Assembly: GCA_963575745.1 (NCBI GenBank)
Contig: CAUYUJ010006503.1
Coordinates: 1 to 27,500, forward strand
Direction of reading: 5' to 3'
DNA length: 27,500 bases
Origin: Prorocentrum cordatum
Taxonomy: Eukaryota > Sar > Dinophyceae > Prorocentrales > Prorocentraceae
In this document: positions 1 to 7,642 of the stretch, one piece after another
Numbering within the stretch: position 1 is the first letter of the stretch
How the letters are laid out: every line of letters begins with the position of its first letter
Translations under genes and position numbers: made by a program
The notes under the pieces: generated by a model
The model's input: only the letters and a program-made list of their open reading frames with translations
The model's database searches: none
What the model was told of the DNA's origin: nothing

Positions 1-60
1 GGTGTCTGACAGACCGTGTCAACGAGGGATACCCTGTCCGCCAGCAGGGCCATGCTCCCC

Positions 61-173
61 CTCCCCCTCCTCCTCCAACTTCTCCGCCTCGTCCTCGTCC
101 TCCTCCTTCTTCGTCCTCCTCTTCTTCCTCCTCCTCCGTCCTCCTCCGTCCTCCTCCCTCCTCCTCCTCCTCC

Positions 174-205
<32 letters not shown>

Positions 206-342
206 CTCCTCCTCCTCCTCCTCCTCCACCTCCTCCTCCTCCTCCTCCCTCACTCCCTCCCTCCCTCCCTCCCTCCCTCCTCCTCCCTTGTCCTTCTCCT
301 CCTCCTCCTCCTCCGAACCCTCCTCCCCTTCATCGTCCTCCC
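61..342. repeat. CTC/TCC microsatellite tract
   Basis: A pyrimidine-only strand made mostly of CTC/TCC triplets with CTCCCT interruptions. Several reading frames are open across it only because the unit is three bases long, giving poly-Pro, poly-Leu or poly-Ser. None is evidence of a gene. Confidence 0.95.
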
Positions 343-349
343 CAGCGCG

Positions 350-870
350 GCCCGCTGACGCCCTCGCCGCGCAGGTGGGCTCAGGCGGGGCCCTGCGAGC
401 TGTGAGAGGCCGAGTGGGCCAGGCAGCGCGCCGCACCCTCTCTCGGGAAGGACCTCCCTCCTGAGAGAGGGGCCCCAGGAGCCACCCACCGGTTCTCTTC
501 TGGGGAGGGGAGAAGACGTCCCCCGCTGTTCCGACTCCAAGCCATGGCTCCCGAGAAGGGGTGGGTCTCCCTCCCGAGAGGGGGGGGGGCGAGACGGTAG
601 CCAGTGGTACTCGTCCGAGCGGGACGGGGGAGGACGACCCCGCTGCTCCGATTCCAAGCCGTGGCTCCCAAGAGGGGGTAGTACGCACCTGTGGATGCCA
701 GGGTGGAACCGCCACCTCAGCCTGCTCCCCTCTCCACCCAACAGTGACTATGAACATCTGTTCTGCGTCGGAGGAGCACCAAAAACGATGCCGAGAGGGG
801 GTACGGGGAAGGAGGGAGATCATGGCAGTGGAAGGGCGGCGCACGGTCTGAAGTATGGCCCGCCCGTAGC
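350..870. repeat. Unique GC-rich stretch with a 118-bp duplication
   Basis: About 46 bases at 515-560 recur with a few differences at 633-678, a spacing of 118 bp; both contain the core CCAAGCC.TGGCTCCC. The surrounding frames are open on both strands but show no recognisable domain. I see no gene here. Confidence 0.7.
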
Positions 871-914
871 ACTTACAGGTCGCCCCTCAAGCAGCGGAAC
901 TCTAACTCAGTCGG

Positions 915-1295
915 CACATCCTGTCCTCCTTCTCTCCCTCCTCCCTCCCTCCCTCCCTCCCTCCTCCTCCTCCGCCTCCTCCTCCTCCTCCTCCTCCTCC
1001 TCCTCCTCCTCCCTCCCTCTCCCGCCCCCTCTCCCGCTCCCTTCTTCCCTCCTTCCGCTCCCTCCTTCCCTCCTCCTCCTTCCCTACCTCTCCCTCTTCC
1101 TCCTTTCTCTCCCTCTTCCCCTCCTCCTTCCCTCCCTCTCCCGCTCCTTTCCCCCTCTCCTCCCCCTCCGTATTCCCCCCTGCCTTTCGCCCGGGCTTCG
1201 TCCCTCTCCCCTCCTCCTGCCCCCTTTCGCCCTGTCCCCTCTGCAACTCCCTCTTCCCCCTTGCCCCCCCGCGCCCCCCCTCCCTGCCCATCCCC
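915..1295. repeat. Degenerate pyrimidine (CTC/TCCC) tract
   Basis: An interrupted CTC/CCTCCCT tract of about 380 bases, purine-poor on the + strand. The open frames translate to Leu/Pro/Ser-rich (+) or Glu/Gly/Arg-rich (-) low complexity and are not credible proteins. Confidence 0.9.
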
Positions 1296-1304
1296 CCTCC
1301 TTCC

Positions 1305-1502
1305 ATGCACACCCCTGGCTTCCCCGAGGATCTCCTTCGAGCAATAGTACTGCCAAGTCTTGGTGACGTCCCTGAACTGGGACGTCTTGTGCGGGTGGAA
1401 TACGCAAGGCTGCGGTGCCACCCGGTGGCATCGAGGGTGGAAGAATCGAGAGCGGGGGTCCAGGGAAGAGAGCTGGGGAAAGGTGGGGAGGAACAAAGAT
1501 AG
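1305..1502 (+). CDS. Possible F-box-like exon fragment
   Basis: A 65-residue open frame between two low-complexity tracts. Residues 5-33 run FPEDLLRAIVLPSL, then ELGRLVRVEYARLR. This follows the F-box pattern (L/FPxDLLxxILxxL, a short loop, ELxRLxxVxxxxR), in which the motif binds Skp1 in an SCF ubiquitin ligase. The F-box reading is by eye, from hydrophobic spacing alone. No downstream substrate-binding repeats are visible, because the frame runs into purine-rich and then TA/TG-rich sequence. It could be one exon of a spliced gene, a relic, or chance similarity. Confidence 0.25.
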   Translation: MHTPGFPEDLLRAIVLPSLGDVPELGRLVRVEYARLRCHPVASRVEESRAGVQGRELGKGGEEQR

Positions 1503-1535
1503 GGCGGGGAAGGGGGAGGGTGGACACTGATACAT

Positions 1536-2060
1536 AGATGTGTATATATATATATACAATACTGCAGTGGCGCTTCGCGCCGTGTACCTTGGTCCTTCGT
1601 GTTTCGCACGCGGACGGCGTGTGTGCGCGTGCACATGCGCGCGTGAATATGTGCGTACATGCCATCCGCGAGCACGCGCATGCACGCCATACACGTACAA
1701 GCCTATAGGTGCAGCGGTACATACATTTACGTGTGTGTCTGGTGTATAATGATGCACGGGCATGTGTATATACATCTATACATATGTATATATAAATACG
1801 TGTGGTTGTACGTACGTGCGTACGTATGTAAATATGCATGTGTATACACGTATGTGTATACGTATATGTGTGTACGATTGTGTAGGTTGTAAGTATACAA
1901 GTGGATGTGCATATTTGTGTCTGTATATGAGTATGCATATTCGTATATGTATAAGTATATTAGATGTGTATGCAGAGGTGTACGTATATGTTTATGTATG
2001 TGTATAGGTTCATGTACATGTGTAGTTGCGTACATAGTTTATAAGTAAGTATGTTTATGC
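1536..2060. repeat. Alternating purine-pyrimidine tract (TG/TA/CG)
   Basis: About 525 bases dominated by TGTA, TATG, GTAC and CGTA steps, including a run of TA dinucleotides near 1543-1556 and repeated GTATGTGTATA-like words. Open frames on both strands give Tyr/His/Thr/Val-rich shadows. No gene is supported. Confidence 0.85.
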
Positions 2061-2439
2061 ATGGTGTCGCATACATCTGTGTCATGCCTACTTGGACACT
2101 TCTACGTGTACACACATGCATGTCTATATGCATGTACGCGGTCGTGGCCACAGAGAGGGGGCAGAAACGAAAAGAGCTCGCGAGTGCCGAAAGACTTGGG
2201 TAGGAGACGGCATGGAGGACACGGCAAATTATGGAACGGCGACCTGGGCGTACCAATGACCGTGGCTTTGGGAATATGGAAGGAGCCGTGTGAGGGCCTT
2301 GGGGGGCGTCGGGACCGTGTCGCAGCGGGGCTCGATAATCTCGACGCTGAAATGGTTTTGCGCCGCCGTTCGCGTTTGGGAAGCCTCGCGTTCAGAGCGC
2401 TATACCTTACTGGAGCCTCCCGGAGCCTTCTGAGGGCCT

Positions 2440-3340
2440 CAGTGGGACGTGGTGCAGCTCCGTTATGGCGTGTTATGGTTTGGGCCCGTCCCGCGGCGCG
2501 TATGGGCTCTGTTGGGCTGTCTTGGGGTCATGTTCGGGCTCCTGGCCCGTTTTGGGGCTGTCTTGGGGGGCCTTTTCGCGCGGTTTCGAACTTCTGTGGG
2601 GTCCTTGCGGGGTATTTTGGGACTCTTGGGGACCTCTTGGGGCTTCCTGAGGGCCTCTTGGGGGCCTCTTGGGGCCTCTTGGGCTGGGGCCCTGTCGGGA
2701 CAGTCTGGGGGCCTTGTCGGGACTGTCTCGGGGCACTCTTGGGCCGATTGGGGGCCCTCTTGGAGGTCTGTCGGGCCGTCTTATGGCGATCTTGGGGGCC
2801 TCGCGGGCCGTCTTGGAGCGTCGGGAAGCCGAAACTGGGAGAATTCAGAAATCCCCCAGAAACCATTGGAAAATCAATGAACTTTGCTTCGTGGGGCCCT
2901 CTTAGGGAGCTAGGCTTATTGGGACGTTTTGGGGCGATCTCGAACTTCTGTGGGGTCCTTGCGGGATCTTTTGGGACTATTGGGAACCTCTTGGGGTTTC
3001 CTGGGGTCCTCTTGGGACCTCTTCGGGGTCTCTTGGGAGCCTCCTGGGGCCTCCGCTATGGGGGCCTCGTGGCCGTCATGGAGCGTCGGGAAGCCGAAAA
3101 GGGAAGAACTCAAAAATCCCCCACAAACTACAGGAACATCAATGAATGCTATATCTTGGGGTCCTTTTGGGAGTGCTCTTGGAGGCATCTTGGGACGTTT
3201 TGGAGCGATCTTTGGGGTATGACGGCTCCTTTGGGGTCGTCGTCGACTGTCTTGGGACTCTCTGGGGTCGTTTCGGGAGCGCGCCAGAACGTCGGGGGCG
3301 GGGGCCCTCTGGGGCCGTCTTCGGGCCCTGCTAGGTCCTC
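2440..3340 (+). repeat. CTTGGGG-rich interspersed repeat, two adjoining copies
   Basis: The block is built from words such as CCTCTTGGGG and GGGACTCTTGGGG. Two related sub-blocks share CGAACTTCTGTGGGGTCC at 2587 and 2941, and a conserved non-G-rich core at about 2810-2890 and 3075-3155 (GAGCGTCGGGAAGCCGAAA, then AAATCCCCCA.AAAC and ATCAATGAA). An inverted relative lies at 11275-11850. Long frames are open on both strands because the word composition avoids stop codons. The Gly/Leu/Trp translation shows no domain. Confidence 0.8.
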
Positions 3341-3395
3341 CCAGGTCGTCTGGGGGGCTGCCCGACAGGCCTGGGCGGGCCAAATTCGTGATGTA

Positions 3396-3612
3396 GTGTG
3401 TGTGTGTGTGTGTGTTGTGTGTGTGTTGTGTTGTGTACGTATGTGGTGTTGGTGTTGGTGTGTGTGTGTGTGTGCGTGGTGTGTGTGTGTGTGTGTGTTG
3501 GTGTTGGTGTTGGTGTTGGTGTTGGTGTTGGTGTTGGTGTTGGTGTTGGTGTTGGTGTTGGTGTGTGTGTGTGTGTATGTGTGTGTGTGTGTGTGTGCGT
3601 GCGCGCGCGCTT
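3396..3612. repeat. GT microsatellite with embedded GTTGGT hexamer array
   Basis: GT dinucleotide runs flank about eleven tandem GTTGGT hexamers (roughly 3499-3564), ending in a short GC alternation at 3599-3610. The translations are poly-Val/Cys or His/Gln/Thr shadows. Confidence 0.95.
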
Positions 3613-3677
3613 TTTTCGGGGTCCCCAGCCTTATAAAATAAAGCATACGAATAGGAATGTGAGCATATACACATACA

Positions 3678-3702
3678 CACACAAAGAGAGAGAGAGAGAT
3701 AA
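3678..3702. repeat. Short GA microsatellite
   Basis: About nine AG dinucleotides follow an ACAC run. Nothing else is visible between 3612 and 3760. Confidence 0.8.
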
Positions 3703-3764
3703 ACACAACAACATAGCCTGGCGCAGGACCCAACCATGTGCACTTGTGCGTACCGCCGTTATGA

Positions 3765-4295
3765 ATATCTTCTTCGGTGGCGTTCCCTCTGGGGCCCCGA
3801 GTCCTGTGAGGGGTGTGCCGAAATTAGTGCGGCGGACGCGTGTGGACGGTGGCACCGGGGTATTCGGTGGAGCTCCCAATGGGGGCCACGAAGCACGAAG
3901 CGTGCGAGGGGGGTGCCGAAGTGGGTGTGGGGGGCGTGTGCGGGCGGTGCCACTGGAGCCTTCAGTGGGAGCTCCCGACGGGGCCACGAAACGTGGGAGG
4001 GGTGTGCCGACGTGGGTGTGGGGGGCGCATGTGGACGGTGGCACTGGAGCCTTCGATGGAGCTCCCTATGGGGCCACGACGCGTGTGAGGGGTGTGCCGA
4101 AATTTGCTTGAGGAACGCATGTGGACGGTTGCACTGAGGCCATCGGTGGGGCTCCCAATGGGGCCACGAAACGTGTGAGGGGTGTGCCGACATTGGTGTG
4201 GGGGGCGCATGTGGACGGTGGCACTGGGGCCTTCGGTGGAGCTCCCCATGGGGCAACAAAACTTGTGAGGGGTGTACCAAAGTGAGGGGGGTGAC
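3765..4295 (+). repeat. 90-bp tandem repeat, about six copies
   Basis: The marker GGTGTGCCGA (or a one- to two-base variant) occurs at about 3812, 3911, 4001, 4091, 4181 and 4271, so the last units are exactly 90 bp apart. Each unit also carries a GTGGACGGTGGCACTG-like block, a GAGCTCCC-like block and GGGGCCACGA. Because 90 is a multiple of three, a unit free of stops keeps every such frame open, on both strands. The several overlapping open frames here are therefore not independent evidence of coding. Confidence 0.9.
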
Positions 4296-4299
4296 GGGA

Positions 4300-4345
4300 G
4301 GAGGGAGGAGCGGGAGGAGGAGGAGGAGGAGGAGAAGGAAGGAAA
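4300..4345. repeat. GGA/AGG microsatellite
   Basis: An AGGAGG tract directly after the last 90-bp unit, grading into AAGGAAAGAACG. Confidence 0.85.
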
Positions 4346-4559
4346 GAACGAAGGAGGAGAACGCGGGGACCGTCTTCTGAAAGCGATGACCCAACACCAC
4401 AGGATGGCTGGGAAAAACATCTAGACCGACAAACAAACAAACGGACAGACTCTCTGGGCCCTACGTTGCCAGCGCGCCGACTGGCCGCGCCTCACGGGCG
4501 CGCCCCAGCCGCGCCTGGGGAACGACGCACAGCACGGAGCGCCGCGCGAAGTCCAAGCC

Positions 4560-4770
4560 AGCACAAACAGTGAAGCGGCCCAACTGCACCTGGGGCCCCG
4601 GCCGGATGGCACTGGTGCGATCGCGGGGGCTGCAGAAAGCTGCGCGCGCCCGCGTGCCTGCCGGACCGTGCAGGCCTGCAGCCCCGCGCCCAGGGCCCTG
4701 CAGGCCCGCGCCAGCTCGCGCTGCTCCCAGTCGCCTGGCAGCGGGCGAACCTGCTCCAGCAGCCAGAGCC
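4560..4770 (-). CDS. Coding-like island of unknown function next to a CTC tract
   Basis: Read on the - strand, the tract at 4771-4834 encodes Asp/Glu runs, followed by a protein-like stretch containing LWLLEQVRPLPGDWEQREL and ARACRALGAGLQACTV. This looks like a short amphipathic helical segment. It then degrades into Arg/Ser/Ala-rich sequence without a domain. I do not recognise a family. It may be an exon, a transposon relic, or an out-of-frame reading of GC-rich DNA; the + strand frame here looks less protein-like. Confidence 0.25.
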
Positions 4771-5341
<571 letters not shown>

Positions 5342-5425
5342 AGCCGCCGCTCTGGCACACAGGAGCGACGGGCGGCAGGGGGAGGCAGGCCACGAGGCCC
5401 TCCGCTGGGCACCAGGCGGGCGAGA

Positions 5426-6091
5426 GTGCGCGCAATGGTGCGGCCCGTGGGCCAGTGGGCGCTGCGCGTACTCGGGTTCAACCCGCTGTGCGCCACGGGC
5501 ACCAGGATGCAGGAGATCGTTCAGAGCTGCGCGAACATGGATCTGGTATTGTTGGCAGGCACCCAGAGGAGTCATCGCAGAGTAGAAGAGGTGCTTACCA
5601 CTCGAGTACAACATCGGCTCATATTAGAAGCTGAAGCGACAACATCGCAGTTTTCTAACAAGTCCACAGGATGTGCGATCATATTAGGCAGCAAGTTCAA
5701 AGAGAAGCATGTGAGACAAGTGTGGGCTAGTCCACCAGAGGCGGGAGGGAGGGCGGTCGCTGCTCGTATTCGTCGAGGTCCGTTGGACTTAGCTGCAGTG
5801 GCAATGTACCTACCGCCCCAACCGAAATATGCAGCGGAACAGCCCCAGTATATGGCCACGGTGAAGTTGATTGGATCATGGTACGAGAACATACTTCAGA
5901 GCCTACCGTGTCGATGTATACCGCTGGTGTACGCAGACCTCAATGATGGCCAGGGATCTCACGAATATCGGGCAAGTGGACGAGTATTGAGTCAACGGCG
6001 GTGGGCGAGGGAAGGTGCAGAGAACAACGCAGAGGAGGAGCTGGTGAAGTATTCAGGCTCATCAACCAACGACAGCACATGTTCGCGATGA
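5426..6091 (+). CDS. AP-endonuclease-like domain, N-terminal part
   Basis: The likely start is ATG at 5434; a GTG-like start at 5426 is also possible. Residues 12-48 (counted from 5426) match the first strand and helix of the exonuclease-endonuclease-phosphatase fold: LRVLGFNP (Asn19), then RMQEIVQ, then MDLVLLAGTQR. Residues 150-173 give a helix and the strand LVYADLND, corresponding to the GDFN motif (Asp171, Asn173). In most family members the strand after the first helix ends in LQE(T/S), whose Glu binds the metal; here it is LAGTQ. The true frame leaves this ORF near 6050, and the C-terminal endonuclease motifs continue in the next ORF. The domain would cut chromosomal DNA to start insertion. 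Confidence 0.75.
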   Translation: MRAMVRPVGQWALRVLGFNPLCATGTRMQEIVQSCANMDLVLLAGTQRSHRRVEEVLTTRVQHRLILEAEATTSQFSNKSTGCAIILGSKFKEKHVRQVWASPPEAGGRAVAARIRRGPLDLAAVAMYLPPQPKYAAEQPQYMATVKLIGSWYENILQSLPCRCIPLVYADLNDGQGSHEYRASGRVLSQRRWAREGAENNAEEELVKYSGSSTNDSTCSR

Positions 6092-7410
6092 ATACGCTGA
6101 AGAACAAGTTGGAGCACACATGGTACGGCGCGAAGGGCGTAAGCAGTTGTATAGATTGTCTTTTCCTCCCGACTGGAATGATTGATATGGTTTCAAGATG
6201 TTCCCCTTTATTTGGATTGGGTGCAGAATTACAGGCCTATCGAGGGCCACCACCACGGGACCATGTCCCCTTATACGTCGAGTTGCAGGGTATGCAGCCA
6301 CTGGAACGGGAAGCAAACTCGACGGAGACGAGAACGCGCTGGAATATTGATGATATGATGAGGTGCCTACGAAAAGGACATCGTAGGGGCGAGTTTCTTT
6401 CGGCGGTAGAGGCGTCGTTGAATGAGAGCGAGGACACATGGAGGGCTATGCTGTCCATGGGCCGACCTGACGAGATCTTCAAACACATGGAGGACACCCT
6501 CGTGAAGGCGGGACAGCAGTACTTCGGTCACCACGTGTCCAGCGATCCTTTGTATCGGCAGGAGGCCTCGGAGCGGGCCGAACTTCTTCGGGAGCGAGCT
6601 CGCCTTCGTAGATCGCGAGTGGGTATGAACGAGGAGGATGAAGCATTGGCAGAATGTGAATCGAAACTGGCGCAGCTAAGTCAGAAGTTACGACGTCGGC
6701 GGCAGCATTTTGCTCGAGTCCGACAGCAGGGCCTACTTGAGGAGATCGAGGAGGCTTGGGGACGACGTCATATGGCCGAAGCGATGCGGCTATCACGGGC
6801 AGCAGCTCATTGCCGTTATGGTCCAAAGCGTCGAGACGGCAGGCTGCTCCGTGGAGGTCATCTTACTTCAGAGGTTTTGATCAACCATTGGTCGCAGGCA
6901 GGTTGTGAAGGTGGAATGTCAGCATCTGTGATTCCAGATTATGAGGAATGGTTGGAGTCTTTTCCTGCAGGTCCCATACCTTATATTTCGGCAGAAGATT
7001 GTATCTTGGCAGAGGAAGACAAGCAGCGGGTGACCAAGTATTTTCGCTCGGCCACGAAGCGTCGGGCAATGCCGACGGGCACGACACCAGCTGAACTATG
7101 GCTTCTTTGCCTACGGCCGATGGCAAATATTAGCACAGAGGGGCAGGGTTTGGGCTTCCAGCAGGAGTTTCCAGAGATGAACTTGTTCGGGAAAATCCTG
7201 GAAGGGGGACTTCGCTTGATCAGGGCAACGAATAGGACACCGATGAGATGGCACTGTAGTTCGGGGGCACAATTACGAAAAAAACGCGAAGCCAGGACCC
7301 TCGGGAAGGAGAACGGTTCACGTTTTGTCCACGTTCGGGAAGGCTTTCTACTCGGATCTGCTGTATGTGCCCCCGATGTTGATCGAGCATGGGTTTTGCC
7401 GTGGCCGTAG
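6001..7410 (+). CDS. Endonuclease C-terminus, linker and start of reverse transcriptase
   Basis: The frame becomes convincing at about 6050, where it continues the upstream ORF after a one-base shift. Early residues carry the remaining endonuclease motifs: NTLKNKLEHTWYG (the NT..TW block), SSCIDCLFLP (the IDY/IDH block) and RDHVPLYVEL (Asp87, His88, the SDH block). A charged, helical linker of about 300 residues follows, with EAxL and RRRR segments that may form coiled coils. RT fingers follow near residues 350-430. After about 7322 the frame is wrong: RT continues in frame +2 from 7325, and the last 30 residues here are a shadow. The frame change falls at a TTTT run (7323-7326). Confidence 0.7.
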   Translation: MGEGRCREQRRGGAGEVFRLINQRQHMFAMNTLKNKLEHTWYGAKGVSSCIDCLFLPTGMIDMVSRCSPLFGLGAELQAYRGPPPRDHVPLYVELQGMQPLEREANSTETRTRWNIDDMMRCLRKGHRRGEFLSAVEASLNESEDTWRAMLSMGRPDEIFKHMEDTLVKAGQQYFGHHVSSDPLYRQEASERAELLRERARLRRSRVGMNEEDEALAECESKLAQLSQKLRRRRQHFARVRQQGLLEEIEEAWGRRHMAEAMRLSRAAAHCRYGPKRRDGRLLRGGHLTSEVLINHWSQAGCEGGMSASVIPDYEEWLESFPAGPIPYISAEDCILAEEDKQRVTKYFRSATKRRAMPTGTTPAELWLLCLRPMANISTEGQGLGFQQEFPEMNLFGKILEGGLRLIRATNRTPMRWHCSSGAQLRKKREARTLGKENGSRFVHVREGFLLGSAVCAPDVDRAWVLPWP

Positions 7411-7642
7411 AAGAGAGGATGCAATTCTAGTAGTGCAGCTTCTCAGTTGGCGGCTCCGTCGAGCGGGGCATAGTTTCGCATGCACGTATAAGGACATGAC
7501 GAATGCGTTTGCGTGCGGGTCCTGGGAGGAGTTGACTAACGCGGTAAACTTACACGCGGCCCCCGAGAACATAGACTTATGTTTTCAGCGCTTTAAGAGT
7601 AGTGTGGTACGACTGGAGTCCCTGGAAGGGGGGTCTACTTGA
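7325..7642 (+). CDS. Reverse transcriptase fingers/palm, motif A segment
   Basis: The segment opens with STFGKAFYSDLL and GFCRGRRREDAI. The latter matches the RT block 2 pattern, in which GFxxGRS/R precedes a helix. Motif A follows as TYKDMTNAF (Asp57), matching DxxxAF; this Asp is one of three catalytic metal ligands. The ORF begins at a TTG inside the preceding one and ends at a TGA just after GGGGGG (7628-7633). Motif B continues one frame over. There is no independent start signal, so this is a slice of one polyprotein and not a separate gene. Confidence 0.75.
   Translation: MSTFGKAFYSDLLYVPPMLIEHGFCRGRRREDAILVVQLLSWRLRRAGHSFACTYKDMTNAFACGSWEELTNAVNLHAAPENIDLCFQRFKSSVVRLESLEGGST

Noticed and set aside
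16-405. Long Pro/Leu/Ser ORFs over the CTC tract
   Set aside because: Triplet microsatellites are open in all frames; there is no domain or normal composition.
2061-3641. 526-codon + strand ORF
   Set aside because: It spans the TG tract, the CTTGGGG family and the GT array. The translation is Gly/Leu/Trp/Val low complexity with no motif; the repeat family simply lacks stop words in this frame.
3400-4111. Val/Cys/Gly ORFs across the GT array and 90-bp repeats
   Set aside because: Repeat composition and a period divisible by three explain the open frames.
5470-5490. Possible tRNA T-arm (GGGTTCAACCC)
   Set aside because: It lies inside the endonuclease coding sequence, and no acceptor, D or anticodon arms can be drawn around it.
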